A DNA stretch of 64,000 bases from Streptomyces ochraceiscleroticus (GTDB lineage Bacteria; Actinomycetota; Actinomycetes; Streptomycetales; Streptomycetaceae): contig NZ_JOAX01000023.1 of NCBI RefSeq assembly GCF_000720485.1, positions 121,540 to 185,539 of the forward strand, written 5' to 3'. How positions within the stretch are numbered: position 1 is the stretch's first letter; the number at the start of each line of letters is the position of its first letter. The notes under the pieces are model-generated. The model worked only from the letters and a program-made list of their open reading frames with translations. It made no database searches and was not told the origin of the DNA. Both the position numbers and the translations under genes were made by a program. Positions 18,020 through 27,185 of the stretch are shown here, in pieces.

Positions 18020-18092
18020 GGGGCTATAGCTCAGTTGGTAGAGCGCCTGCATGGCATGCAGGAGGTCAGGAGTTCAATTCTCCTTAGCTCCA
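18020..18092 (+). tRNA. tRNA-Ala (GGC), copy 2
   Basis: Identical over all 73 nt to the copy at 13542, with anticodon GGC in loop ATGGCAT. CCA is not encoded. Followed by a strong terminator. The two copies flank a 4.4-kb segment as direct repeats. Confidence 0.97.
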
Positions 18093-18100
18093 CAGTGATC

Positions 18101-18133
18101 AGAGCGGCCCGTCCGAAGAGGACGGGCCGCTCT
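18101..18133 (+). terminator. Strong hairpin after tRNA-Ala copy 2
   Basis: AGAGCGGCCCGTCC (18101-18114) pairs perfectly with GGACGGGCCGCTCT (18120-18133) around GAAGA, followed by GTTGTGT. It could also act for the convergent gene ending at 18197. Confidence 0.85.
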
Positions 18134-18196
18134 GTTGTGTGCTGTCGGAGTCCGCGCTGCCGGAGCCGCGGACAAGGGCAGGGGAGCCGTCGGCCG

Positions 18197-19768
18197 TCAC
18201 GGCTTTTCGAGGCGGAGCGCGAGGGCTGGGCAGCGGCGTACGGCGCGCTGTGCGCGAGCGCGCAGGGCCCCCGGCAGCACGTCGTCGGAGAGTACGGGGA
18301 AACCGTCCCGGTCGAGTCGTACGGCCTCGGGCAGCAGCCCCGCGCACAGCCCGTGCCCCTCGCACAGCGTCCAGTCCACCGCCAGCCGCTCCCCGGCGGC
18401 GCCGACGGCCCCGGCACCCTCTCCGGCTCCGTTCGCCGCCGCAGCGCCTTCCTCGGGCGGCAGGGGCAGCAGCTCGACCGTGGGCCGCCCACAGCCGGCG
18501 CCGAGGACGTGCGCGGCCAGGTCGTCGGGGAACGCGGCGAGCGCCGACAGCACGAATCGCGCCGCACCGTCGGGGTGTTTGCACGCGCCCCGCCCCCTTA
18601 CGCCGCGCGCGCTCTCCCGTACCGCCTCCAGGGCCGGCTGCCCGCCGCCGCCCAGCGCCTCCGCGAACATCTCCGCGAGCGACGGCAGCCCCAGCCGGCA
18701 GGGGCCGCACTGCCCCGCCGACTCCGCCGCCAGCCACCGCGCGATCCGCAGCGCCTCGCCCAGCGGACACGTCCGCGTGGACAGCGGCAGCACCGCCCCG
18801 GCGCCCAGCGCCCCGCCGCGGGCCGCCAGCGCCTCGCGCGACAGCGGCGTCCCGTAGGCGGTGGCCGGGTCCAGCCAGGCGCCGTGGTAGCCGCCGACCA
18901 GTACGCCGGACGGTGCCGGTTCCGCGCCGCACGCCTGCAGTACGTACGGCAGCGGCACTCCGGAGGGCGCCTCGACGACCGTGGGCGCGGGGACCGCGCC
19001 GGAGACCGTCAGCAGGAGCGTGCCCGGTTCGCCGGGGAGGCCCGTGGAGGCGTAGCGGTCGGGGCCGAGCCGGGCGGCGACGGCGAGTTGGGCGAAGGTC
19101 TCCGAGTTGGAGAGCAGCGTGGGCGCGCCGCCCAGGCCGGACTCGGCGGCCCGTGCCCGGCGGCCCGGCGGTACCGGGGGCCCGCCCTCGGCGGCCCGGA
19201 TCAGCGCGGACGCCTCCCCGGACACCAGGCGCTCGGGCGAGCGCACGACCTGTGCGCGCAGCGCCCGCCCGCGCCGTCTGCGCCCCAGCCCGCGTTCGGC
19301 GAGGGCTTCCCGTACGGAGTTCTCCGTCGTGGCCTTCGTCACGCCGACGACCAGGAGGCGGGCGCCGAGCGCCGCGGCGGCCAGCAGCGCGCCGTCCAGG
19401 ACGAGGTGTGGCGCACGGCACAGCAGCACGGTGTCCTTGCGGCAGGCGGGTTCGCCCTCGCAGCCGTTGACCACGACGACGGGGCGCACCCCGCGGCGGG
19501 CCGCGGCTTCCGCGACGGCCGTCAGTTTGCGCGCGAGGGGGAATCCGGCGCCGCCCCGGCCCCGCAGCGCCACGGCCTCGGCGACGGCGGACAACTGCTC
19601 CCCGGAGAGCGCGGGCAGCGAGCCGTGGAGGAGCAGATGCCGCTTGCGGTCCAGCCGTTCCGCCTCGTCGAATCCGGCGCACAGCCGTGGCAGCCCGAGT
19701 ACGCGTACGCCGGGCACATCGGGCAGCGGGCCACCGCCCGTATACGGGACCAGCGCGGCACCGGTCAT
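18197..19768 (-). CDS. NuoF-like flavoprotein fused to a C-terminal 3Fe-4S ferredoxin
   Basis: A 523-residue electron-transfer protein. Residues ~60-430 resemble the 51-kDa subunit of complex I: FMN/NADH-site GRGGAGFP (70-77), NGCEGEP (101-107), SNSET (220-224), and a cluster segment SAGQCGPCR with C354 and C357 plus a distal Cys in GACKHP (396). The position of the first cluster cysteine in NuoF (CGxCxPC) is Ala351. After a Gly/Ala linker (about 441-460) comes a small ferredoxin: C469-EGHGL-C475 and C513-P, the 3Fe-4S type that feeds cytochromes P450. The start overlaps the stop of the upstream haem protein gene as ATGA, so the two are translationally coupled and probably form one complex. 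Confidence 0.85.
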   Translation of the reverse strand: MTGAALVPYTGGGPLPDVPGVRVLGLPRLCAGFDEAERLDRKRHLLLHGSLPALSGEQLSAVAEAVALRGRGGAGFPLARKLTAVAEAAARRGVRPVVVVNGCEGEPACRKDTVLLCRAPHLVLDGALLAAAALGARLLVVGVTKATTENSVREALAERGLGRRRRGRALRAQVVRSPERLVSGEASALIRAAEGGPPVPPGRRARAAESGLGGAPTLLSNSETFAQLAVAARLGPDRYASTGLPGEPGTLLLTVSGAVPAPTVVEAPSGVPLPYVLQACGAEPAPSGVLVGGYHGAWLDPATAYGTPLSREALAARGGALGAGAVLPLSTRTCPLGEALRIARWLAAESAGQCGPCRLGLPSLAEMFAEALGGGGQPALEAVRESARGVRGRGACKHPDGAARFVLSALAAFPDDLAAHVLGAGCGRPTVELLPLPPEEGAAAANGAGEGAGAVGAAGERLAVDWTLCEGHGLCAGLLPEAVRLDRDGFPVLSDDVLPGALRARAQRAVRRCPALALRLEKP

Positions 19769-20934
19769 GGGGTCCGGCCGTTCGGGGCGTGGGGAGCAGG
19801 CGCGCCCTCGGGGTGAGCGCCGGAGGGCCGGGGCTGCACCAGAGTGGGCGGACCGCCCCACTCGGGGGCGGCGCCGAAGCCGGCGAAGGGGATGCGTTCC
19901 GTGGGCGCCCCGTCCGCTCCGAGGGCGAGGGACGGCGCGTCGGTGACGTACGGGAGCGTCTCTGTAGGGGCGTCGGCCAGAGCCCAAGAAGGTGGCGTGT
20001 CCCGCGCGTCCCTTGGGGGGAAGCCGGTCGCCGCCCCCGTAGGAACGTCGGGGACGGGCAGCGCCCCCGTAGGTCGGCTGTCGCCCGCAGGAGCACCGTC
20101 GGAGACGGCTGCTCCGGGTGGCTCGGAAGTGGAGCGTGCTGCCCCATGCAGCGCCTGCTTCCGGTCCCGCTTCCGTGCCGGGAAGGGCAGGGAGAACGGC
20201 AGTTCCCGCCGCAGCGCGAAGTACGGGAACTCCGCACACGGGGTGAACAACAGGCGGGCCAGCAGCGCGCCCATGACCGCCGCCAGGGAGAGCACGTACC
20301 CGGTGGTCACCCATCCCGAAGGCGCGCGGCCGGACTTGAGGCCGTGCAGGAGGGCCAGGCACCACGCGGCGTACGCGCTGGTGTGCAGGGCGCGCCAGCG
20401 CCCGGAGACGCGCCCGCGCCCGGCGAACGCGCTGCGCAGTGCGCCGGTCGCGGCGGCCAGCACCATCAGCAGCCCGGCCAGCGTGCCGAACCCGATGAGC
20501 GGTGCGGTGCCCGGCGCGACGGGCCCGCTGAGCACTACGGAGGCGAAGGGCAGGAACGCGTCCGAGAACAGGGCGTGCGACTCGGCCACCTTGACCGCGA
20601 TGTGCAGCACCAGGAAGCCGAGCGAGGCGGTGGCGAGCGCCCGGTGGACGCCCTGTGCCAGGAGCCTGCTGCGCGGCGCCAGTACGGTGCGGCCGGCCGC
20701 GAGCAGGCCCCAGACCACGGCGGCGGTGAGCGAGACGAGCGTGAGCACCCCGGCGGTGTAGTCGAAGAACGCGCGGAAGGCGGGGGCCGCGGCGAGGAGG
20801 GGGAGGACCAGTACGGCGCCGGCGCCGGTCGTGAGCGCGGGGCGTGGCCTCCGGAGGCGGTGGGGGAGGGGTAAGCGGCGGGGGCGGCGGGCGCGGGCCG
20901 CTCGGCGCGCCGTCGGGCCCGTGAGGGGTTGCAT
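19765..20934 (-). CDS. Ferric-reductase-like haem membrane protein
   Basis: A 389-residue protein with about six membrane spans in residues 35-235. Two pairs of histidines spaced 13-14 residues apart, H97/H111 and H184/H197, sit within spans as expected for a two-haem transmembrane electron carrier of the ferric reductase/YedZ type. No FAD or NAD domain is attached; that role probably belongs to the coupled NuoF-like gene. The last ~150 residues are a Pro/Gly/Ala-rich tail with no fold signature. The start ATG 20934 has TAGCTT 7 nt upstream and no ribosome site (leaderless type). A GTG eight codons earlier is the alternative. Confidence 0.82.
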   Translation of the reverse strand: MQPLTGPTARRAARARRPRRLPLPHRLRRPRPALTTGAGAVLVLPLLAAAPAFRAFFDYTAGVLTLVSLTAAVVWGLLAAGRTVLAPRSRLLAQGVHRALATASLGFLVLHIAVKVAESHALFSDAFLPFASVVLSGPVAPGTAPLIGFGTLAGLLMVLAAATGALRSAFAGRGRVSGRWRALHTSAYAAWCLALLHGLKSGRAPSGWVTTGYVLSLAAVMGALLARLLFTPCAEFPYFALRRELPFSLPFPARKRDRKQALHGAARSTSEPPGAAVSDGAPAGDSRPTGALPVPDVPTGAATGFPPRDARDTPPSWALADAPTETLPYVTDAPSLALGADGAPTERIPFAGFGAAPEWGGPPTLVQPRPSGAHPEGAPAPHAPNGRTP

Positions 20935-21277
20935 GCCCGGCAAGCTAGGGGCCGTCACGGGGGCCTGCGGCGGCCTTGGCGGTATCCCGCCCGCACGGCG
21001 TGACCCGCTGCTAACGTCGGTCCGTTCGCGCCCCGTACACCCGCTCGGTCGCCCTTCTTGTCACGTGAACTCCCGTGTCCGCGCAGGTCATTTGGCGGCC
21101 TTTTCATGGCTATTTCTTGTCCGTCCTTGGGTGCTTCTTGGTCGTCCCATGCCCCTGACGTGAACAGATCATCGAAAGAGTGACGCAGCGCGTGCGTGTG
21201 GCCGCCACCGCGTACACCGTGCGCCGCCGCGGAGACCGCGTGCACCGCACGCGACGCATCGCATCGCAGGGGGTTTC
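20935..21277. other. Divergent intergenic region before the S53 protease
   Basis: About 340 bases. The leaderless -10 (TAGCTT on the minus strand, 20947-20942) of the haem protein lies at the left edge. The middle (21060-21180) is comparatively AT-rich, with CTTCTTGGTC-like words. No clear promoter hexamers for the protease could be assigned. The AGGGGG ribosome site for its ATG at 21278 lies at 21268-21273. Confidence 0.4.
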
Positions 21278-23100
21278 ATGAGATCAACCCGCTCCAGAGC
21301 GCGTCGGGGACGCGCCGGGCCGACCGCGGCAGCACCCAGGACACCGACCGGGTCACCGCCCGGGTGTTCCTGGCCGGACGGGACGCCGAGGGCCTCGCGG
21401 CCTACGCCAGGGCCGTCTCCGACCCGTCCTCCGCCTCGTACGGGAAGTACCTGAGCGCCGACCGCGCGCAGGCACGTTTCGGCGCCACCCGTGCACAGAT
21501 ATCCGCGGTCACCCACTGGCTGACGGGGGCCGGTCTGAAGGTCACCGCCACCGACCGCCGTTCCCTCACGGTGTCCGGCACCGCCTCGGCAGCGGAGCGC
21601 GCGTTCGCCACGGACCTGCACAACTACCGCAAGGGCGGACACACTTACCACGCCCCGGCGCGCACCGCCTCCGCCCCGGAGTCCCTGCACGGCGCGGTCC
21701 TCACGGTCACCGGCCTGGACAACGCGCCGCACATGGCGCGGCACCACGCCCAGCTGCCGCCGCCCAGCCAGATCTTCCGCAATTCCGGCCCGTTCTCCAG
21801 CTACTACGGCTCGAAGACGAACAAGGACCTGCCCTCCGCCTACGGGGCCAAGCAGCCGTACGCCGTGAAGGGCTACACGGGCAAGCAGCTCCGCGCCGCC
21901 TACGGAGCGGGCAAGCGCACCGGCAAGGGCGTCACGGTGGCGATCACCGACGCGTACGCCTCGCCGACCATCGCCGCCGACGCCCGTAGGTACGCCGACC
22001 GCAACGGGGACGCCGGGTACACGAAGGGGCAGCTCTCCCAGGTGCTGCCCAAGAAGTACTCGCACATCAAGGAGTGCGACGCGGCCGGTTGGTACGGGGA
22101 GGAGACCCTCGACGTCGAGGCCGTGCACGCCGTCGCCCCGGAGGCCGACATCGTCTACGTGGGCGGCGCCTCCTGCATGGACGACGACCTCCTGGACTCC
22201 CTGGGCAGGATCGTCGACGGCCGGCTCGCCGACATCGTCTCGAACAGCTGGGGCGACATCGAGGCCAACGAGACCCCGGACGTGGCCGCGGCGTACGACC
22301 AGGTCTTCCAGATGGGCGCCGTCGAGGGCATCGGCTTCTACTTCTCCTCGGGCGACAACGGCGACGAGGTCGCCCGCACCGGTACCAAGCAGGTCGACAC
22401 CCCGGCGAACTCCGCCTGGGTGACCGCCGTCGGCGGCACCGCGCTGGCCGTCGGCAAGGGCGACACGTATCTGTGGGAGACCGGCTGGGGCACCTTGAGG
22501 GCCAGTCTGGCGGCCGACGGCGACAGCTGGCAGGACTTCCCCGGCGCCTTCACCTCCGGGGCCGGCGGCGGCACCAGTAGGACCGTCGCGCAGCCCTTCT
22601 ATCAGAGTGGCGTCGTACCGAACGCGCTTTCGAAGGCGAACGGTGGCGCCGCGATGCGCACCGTCCCCGACATCGCCGCGGTCGCCGACCCGAACACGGG
22701 CTTCCTCGTAGGCCAGACCCAGTCCCTCCCGGACGGCTCGCTCACGTACGACGAGTACCGCATCGGCGGCACCTCCCTGGCGGCGCCGGTGATCGCGGGC
22801 GTGCAGGCGCTGGCCCAGCAGGCCCGGCACGGCGTCCCGATCGGCTTCGCCAACCCCGGGATCTACCAGCGGTACGGCACCGCCGCGTACCACGACGTCA
22901 CCGACCACCCCCTGGGGGCCGGGCGGGACCTCGGGGTGGTCCGGGTGGACTACGTGAACGGCATCGACGCCAGTGAGGGCACGACCACCTCGCTGCGCAG
23001 CCTCGGCAAGGACAGCTCGCTGCACGCGGTCGTCGGCTACGACGACGTCACGGGCGTGGGCACACCGGGCCGGGGCTACGTGGACTCCTACCGGCGCTGA
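21196..23100 (+). CDS. S53 (sedolisin-type) serine protease, 5' end apparently frameshifted
   Basis: A secreted pro-protease of the S53 family. The propeptide (about codons from RVTARVFLAG at 21349 to 21790) is followed by the catalytic domain with the E-x3-D pair in EETLD (22101-22115), SNSWG, and the catalytic Ser in GGTSLAAP (about 22770), then a GYDDVTGVG calcium-site-like end. In this frame the N-terminus has no signal peptide. Instead, an ATG at 21278 with AGGGGG upstream encodes MRSTRSRARRGRAG, a typical basic start of an exported protein, but in a different frame, and no hydrophobic segment follows. A deletion with frameshift, or a sequence error, probably removed the signal peptide. 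The listed start is only the open-frame limit. Confidence 0.75.
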   Translation: MWPPPRTPCAAAETACTARDASHRRGFHEINPLQSASGTRRADRGSTQDTDRVTARVFLAGRDAEGLAAYARAVSDPSSASYGKYLSADRAQARFGATRAQISAVTHWLTGAGLKVTATDRRSLTVSGTASAAERAFATDLHNYRKGGHTYHAPARTASAPESLHGAVLTVTGLDNAPHMARHHAQLPPPSQIFRNSGPFSSYYGSKTNKDLPSAYGAKQPYAVKGYTGKQLRAAYGAGKRTGKGVTVAITDAYASPTIAADARRYADRNGDAGYTKGQLSQVLPKKYSHIKECDAAGWYGEETLDVEAVHAVAPEADIVYVGGASCMDDDLLDSLGRIVDGRLADIVSNSWGDIEANETPDVAAAYDQVFQMGAVEGIGFYFSSGDNGDEVARTGTKQVDTPANSAWVTAVGGTALAVGKGDTYLWETGWGTLRASLAADGDSWQDFPGAFTSGAGGGTSRTVAQPFYQSGVVPNALSKANGGAAMRTVPDIAAVADPNTGFLVGQTQSLPDGSLTYDEYRIGGTSLAAPVIAGVQALAQQARHGVPIGFANPGIYQRYGTAAYHDVTDHPLGAGRDLGVVRVDYVNGIDASEGTTTSLRSLGKDSSLHAVVGYDDVTGVGTPGRGYVDSYRR

Positions 23101-23126
23101 GCGCCGCGCATACCGGAGTGCTCGCT

Positions 23127-23145
23127 CGTCCCGGTATGTGGGACG
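23127..23145 (+). terminator. Weak hairpin after the S53 protease
   Basis: CGTCCC (23127-23132) and GGGACG (23140-23145) around a 7-nt loop, 26 nt after the stop. No T-run. Confidence 0.35.
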
Positions 23146-23204
23146 GGGCCCGCGCGGGGGAATCCTCGGCGCGGGTCCCTGGTGCCCTGCGGTACCCTGA
23201 CGCC

Positions 23205-23243
23205 ATGCGTGCCGTACGCCTTCTGCTTAGCGGGCCGCGCTGA
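23205..23243 (+). CDS. Putative leucine leader peptide of leuS
   Basis: A 12-codon frame [12 protein letters not shown] with three consecutive leucine codons CTT CTG CTT (23220-23228); CTT is a rare codon in this GC-rich genome. TACCCT lies 6 nt before the ATG with no ribosome site, so it would be translated from a leaderless mRNA. A terminator hairpin follows 54 nt after the stop and leuS starts about 160 nt later. This is the classical layout of ribosome-mediated attenuation sensing charged tRNA-Leu. Confidence 0.65.
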   Translation: MRAVRLLLSGPR

Positions 23244-23296
23244 TCAGTACCGACCGGATCACGGACTGCGGGTCCAGGTCGGCATCGGCGCGGCGT

Positions 23297-23325
23297 CCCC
23301 TCCTGTGCGAGGGGCCTTTTTGTTT
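23297..23325 (+). terminator. Attenuator-type terminator in the leuS leader
   Basis: CCCCTC (23297-23302), loop CTGTGC, GAGGGG (23309-23314), then CCTTTTTGTTT. It is one of very few hairpins in the window followed by a real T-run, and it lies between the leucine leader frame and leuS. An upstream GGGCCGCGC (23232-23240) can partly pair with GCGCGGCGTCCC just before and in the hairpin, a possible antiterminator. Confidence 0.75.
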
Positions 23326-23403
23326 CAGGCGCCAGCCGGCAAGAAGGTGCCCGCAAGGGGTGCGTTTCCGCAGGCAGAGACGATCGATGGAGCTTTGAGG
23401 ACG

Positions 23404-26283
23404 ATGAGCGAGACGACCACGGCCGCCGAGGCGGCGGCCCCGCACCGCTATACGGCCGCGCTGGCCGCGGACATCGAGGCACGCTGGCAGGACTTCTGGG
23501 AGCAGAACGGCACCTACGAGGCGCCGAATCCCAGCGGTGACCTGGCCGGCGCCCCGGAGCAGGTGGACAGGCCCAAGAAGTTCATCATGGACATGTTCCC
23601 GTACCCCTCGGGCGCGGGTCTGCACGTCGGCCACCCCCTGGGCTACATCGCCACCGACGTCTACGCCCGCTTCCAGCGCATGACGGGCCACAACGTCCTG
23701 CACACCCTGGGCTTCGACGCCTTCGGCCTGCCCGCCGAGCAGTACGCCGTCCAGACGGGCACCCACCCGCGGGCCTCCACCGAGGCCAACATCGTCAACA
23801 TGAAGGCGCAGCTGCGCCGCCTGGGCCTGGGCCACGACCAGCGCCGTTCGATCGAGACGATCGACCCGGCGTACTACAAGTGGACCCAGTGGATCTTCCT
23901 GCAGATCTTCAACTCCTGGTACGACACCGACGCCAAGAAGGCCCGCCCGATCGACGAGCTGGTTGCCCAGTTCGAGGCGGGGGAGCGCGAGACGCCCGAC
24001 GGCCGCGCGTGGGCCGACCTGAGCCCCCTGGAGCGCGCCAACATCCTGGGCGAGTACCGCCTGGCGTACGCCTCGGACGCGCCCGTCAACTGGTGCCCGG
24101 GCCTGGGCACCGTACTGGCCAACGAGGAGGTCACCGCCGACGGCCGCTCCGAGCGCGGGAACTTCCCCGTCTTCAAGGCCAAGCTGCGCCAGTGGAACAT
24201 GCGCATCACGGCCTACGCGGACCGCCTGCTGGAGGACCTGGACGGGCTGGACTGGCCCGAGGCGATCAAGCTGCAGCAGCGCAACTGGATCGGCCGCTCC
24301 GAGGGCGCGCGGGTCGACTTCCCCGTGGGCGACCGGCGCATCACCGTCTTCACCACCCGCCAGGACACCCTGTTCGGCGCGACCTACATGGTGCTGGCCC
24401 CGGAGCACGAGCTGGTCTCCGGCGAGGACTCGATCGTCCCGGACGCCTGGCCCGAGGGCACGCACGACGTGTGGACCGGTGGCTACGACACTCCGGCCGA
24501 GGCCGTCGCCGCGTACCGCAAGCAGGCCGCCTCGAAGTCGGACGTCGAGCGCCAGGCCGAGGCCAAGGACAAGACCGGCGTCTTCACCGGCGCGTACGCG
24601 ATCAACCCGGTCAGCGGCGACCGCGTCCCGGTCTTCATCGCCGACTACGTCCTGATGGGCTACGGCACCGGCGCGATCATGGCGGTCCCGGCGCACGACT
24701 CCCGTGACTTCGCCTTCGCGCGCGCCTTCGAGCTGCCCATGCGCTGCGTGGTCGAGCCCTCGGACGACCGCGGCACCGACCCGTCCACCTGGGACGACGC
24801 GTTCTCCTCGTACGACGCGAAGATCGTCAACTCCTCGGACGACACCATCTCGCTGGACGGCCTGGGTGTCACCGAGGCCAAGGCGAAGATCACCGAGTGG
24901 CTGGCCGCGCAGGGCATCGGCGAGGGCACCGTGAACTTCCGGCTGCGCGACTGGCTGTTCAGCCGGCAGCGCTACTGGGGCGAGCCCTTCCCGATCGTGT
25001 ACGACGAGGACGGCGTGGCGCACGCGCTGCCCGAGTCGATGCTGCCGCTGGAGCTGCCCGAGGTCGAGGACTACTCGCCGCGCACCTTCGACGCGGACGA
25101 CGCGGACACCTCCCCGGAGACCCCGCTGTCCCGCAACGAGGACTGGGTCAACGTCGAGCTGGACCTGGGCGACGGCCGGGGCGTGCGGCGCTACCGCCGC
25201 GAGACCAACACCATGCCCAACTGGGCCGGCTCCTGCTGGTACGAGCTGCGCTACCTGGACCCGAACAACGACGAGAAGCTGGTCGACCCGACCGTCGAGC
25301 AGTACTGGATGGGCCCGCGCGAGGGACAGCCGCACGGCGGTGTCGACCTGTACGTGGGCGGCGCCGAGCACGCCGTGCTGCACCTGCTGTACGCCCGCTT
25401 CTGGTCCAAGGTGCTGCACGACCTGGGGCACATCGCCTCGGCCGAGCCGTTCCACAAGCTGTACAACCAGGGCATGATCCAGGCGTTCGTCTACCGGGAC
25501 AAGCGCGGTATCGCCGTCCCGGCGGCCGAGGTCGAGGAGCGCGACGGCGGGTACTACTACCAGGGCGAGAAGGTCAGCCGCGTCCTGGGCAAGATGGGCA
25601 AGTCCCTGAAGAACGCCGTCACCCCGGACGAGATCTGCCAGGAGTACGGCGCGGACACGCTGCGGCTGTACGAGATGGCGATGGGCCCCCTGGACGTCTC
25701 GCGCCCCTGGGACACCCGCGCCGTCGTCGGCCAGTACCGCCTGCTGCAGCGCCTGTGGCGCAACATCGTGGACGAGGCCACCGGCGAGGTCACCGTCACG
25801 GACGCGGAGCCGGACGAGGACACCCTGCGCGCCCTGCACAAGGCCATCGACGGCGTCGGCCAGGACATGGCCGGGCTGCGCTTCAACACCGCGATCGCCA
25901 AGGTCACGGAGCTGAACAACCACCTGACGAAGGCCGGCGGCAGCGTGCCGCGCGCGGTCGCCGAGAAGCTGGTCCTGCTGGTCGCGCCGCTGGCCCCGCA
26001 CATCGGTGAGGAGCTGTGGCGCAAGCTGGGCCACACCGACTCCGTGGTGCACGCGGACTTCCCGGTGGCCGACCCGCAGTACGTCGTCGACGAGACCGTG
26101 ACCTGCGTCGTGCAGATCAAGGGCAAGGTCAAGGCCCGCCTGGAGGTCTCGCCGGACATCTCGGACGCGGACCTGGAGGCGACGGCGCTGGCCGAGCCCG
26201 CGGTCGTGAGCGCGCTGGGCGGCGCGGGCATCCGCAAGGTGATCGTGCGGGCGCCGAAGCTGGTCAACATCGTTCCGGCGTGA
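23404..26283 (+). CDS. leuS: Leucyl-tRNA synthetase LeuS
   Basis: Charges tRNA-Leu. A 959-residue class I synthetase with HVGH (residues 74-77) as the HIGH motif and KMGKS (730-734) as KMSKS. The CP1 editing domain (about 240-440) carries the threonine-rich [12 protein letters not shown] segment, and the C-terminal anticodon-binding and RNA-binding domains complete it. The length is normal for actinobacteria. ATG 23404 fits the homology start; open sequence upstream is leader. Expression is probably controlled by the leader peptide and terminator just upstream. Confidence 0.98.
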   Translation: MSETTTAAEAAAPHRYTAALAADIEARWQDFWEQNGTYEAPNPSGDLAGAPEQVDRPKKFIMDMFPYPSGAGLHVGHPLGYIATDVYARFQRMTGHNVLHTLGFDAFGLPAEQYAVQTGTHPRASTEANIVNMKAQLRRLGLGHDQRRSIETIDPAYYKWTQWIFLQIFNSWYDTDAKKARPIDELVAQFEAGERETPDGRAWADLSPLERANILGEYRLAYASDAPVNWCPGLGTVLANEEVTADGRSERGNFPVFKAKLRQWNMRITAYADRLLEDLDGLDWPEAIKLQQRNWIGRSEGARVDFPVGDRRITVFTTRQDTLFGATYMVLAPEHELVSGEDSIVPDAWPEGTHDVWTGGYDTPAEAVAAYRKQAASKSDVERQAEAKDKTGVFTGAYAINPVSGDRVPVFIADYVLMGYGTGAIMAVPAHDSRDFAFARAFELPMRCVVEPSDDRGTDPSTWDDAFSSYDAKIVNSSDDTISLDGLGVTEAKAKITEWLAAQGIGEGTVNFRLRDWLFSRQRYWGEPFPIVYDEDGVAHALPESMLPLELPEVEDYSPRTFDADDADTSPETPLSRNEDWVNVELDLGDGRGVRRYRRETNTMPNWAGSCWYELRYLDPNNDEKLVDPTVEQYWMGPREGQPHGGVDLYVGGAEHAVLHLLYARFWSKVLHDLGHIASAEPFHKLYNQGMIQAFVYRDKRGIAVPAAEVEERDGGYYYQGEKVSRVLGKMGKSLKNAVTPDEICQEYGADTLRLYEMAMGPLDVSRPWDTRAVVGQYRLLQRLWRNIVDEATGEVTVTDAEPDEDTLRALHKAIDGVGQDMAGLRFNTAIAKVTELNNHLTKAGGSVPRAVAEKLVLLVAPLAPHIGEELWRKLGHTDSVVHADFPVADPQYVVDETVTCVVQIKGKVKARLEVSPDISDADLEATALAEPAVVSALGGAGIRKVIVRAPKLVNIVPA

Positions 26284-26290
26284 TCCGGTT

Positions 26291-26323
26291 CCCACGTGCG
26301 CCTGCCCGGCAGGCGCACGTGGG
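26291..26323 (+). terminator. Near-perfect hairpin after leuS
   Basis: A 16-base arm from 26291 (CCCACGTGCGCCTGCC) is complementary to 26308-26323 with one base between, so the practical stem is about 14 bp. It lies 8 nt after the leuS stop. No T-run. Confidence 0.8.
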
Positions 26324-26444
26324 GGATGACCATTAAGGGCAGGTTGGGGGTTCTCGGGGAACCCGCGGCCTGCCCCAGGCGTTTACGGTGGGAGAAGGAA
26401 GCAGTCCGTCCGTCGGCCCGACCGAGCCCACATGAGGTAAGCCC

Positions 26445-27185
26445 ATGACCGCTGTGCTCGCGATCCTCGCCCTGCTCTTCGTGCTGTTCGTCGCAGCCGG
26501 CGTGTTCGTGACGGTCAAGGCCGTCTCGGCGACCAAGCGCGGCGTGGACCGTACGGTCGCCCAGGCGCGCCGCACGGTCGAGGACACCACCCTCCGCGCC
26601 CGGCAGTACACCCAGACCGGCCCGGCCGGACAGCTGGCCCAGATGCGGCTCTCCCTGCGCACCTCGATGCGCGCCACCCAGGAAGCGCTGCGTGCGGCCG
26701 CCCCCGAGGACCAGTCGCTGAGCGAAGCGCTGAACCTGTTCGCACGGCTCAGCGCGCACGGCCACGAGCTGGACGCCGACCTGAAGCGCCTGGAACGCGA
26801 GCCGGACCGGACGCGGATCGCCGACCGCCTCCCCGAGCTGCGCGACCGCCTGGAGCGGATCACGCATTCCTCCGACTCGCTGCGCTGGGCGGCCCAGGAC
26901 CGCGCCCAGAAGTTCGCCGACGACGACCTGTCGGCGCTGGCCGGACAGATCGACGTGGAGGCGGGCGCGCTGCGGCACTGGACGTCGGCGCCGGGCGCGC
27001 GCGAGACCACCTCCGGTCCGGGTACGGGGGCCGTGCCGGACCCGCTCGCCGCATGGCCGCCGCCGTCGGAGCAGCCCGGTACCGCCGCTGCCCCCGAGGG
27101 CCCGCAGGCCATCGACGCCCCGGACCCGCGCATACGGACGCCCTACTCGTGGCAGAAGACGGCCCGTCCGGAGAGCGCGGGCTGA
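26445..27185 (+). CDS. Membrane-anchored coiled-coil protein
   Basis: A 246-residue protein of unknown function. An N-terminal membrane anchor (about residues 3-27) is followed by a long Arg/Glu/Ala-rich helical region (about 30-180) likely to form a coiled coil, then a Pro/Gly/Ala-rich C-terminal tail ending near PYSWQKTARPE. With no cleavage site after the anchor, the bulk should be cytosolic. GAGG lies 7 nt before the ATG. It sits between leuS and a DegV gene. Confidence 0.8.
   Translation: MTAVLAILALLFVLFVAAGVFVTVKAVSATKRGVDRTVAQARRTVEDTTLRARQYTQTGPAGQLAQMRLSLRTSMRATQEALRAAAPEDQSLSEALNLFARLSAHGHELDADLKRLEREPDRTRIADRLPELRDRLERITHSSDSLRWAAQDRAQKFADDDLSALAGQIDVEAGALRHWTSAPGARETTSGPGTGAVPDPLAAWPPPSEQPGTAAAPEGPQAIDAPDPRIRTPYSWQKTARPESAG

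Noticed and set aside
13542..18092. tRNA-flanked integrative element
   Set aside because: No integrase, excisionase or replication gene lies between the copies and both tRNAs are complete, so an att-type element is not supported. The simple duplication is reported as a finding instead.
23227..26295. About 1,020-codon minus-strand frame opposite leuS
   Set aside because: Antisense shadow of leuS caused by codon-position GC bias; no recognisable family and no ribosome site.
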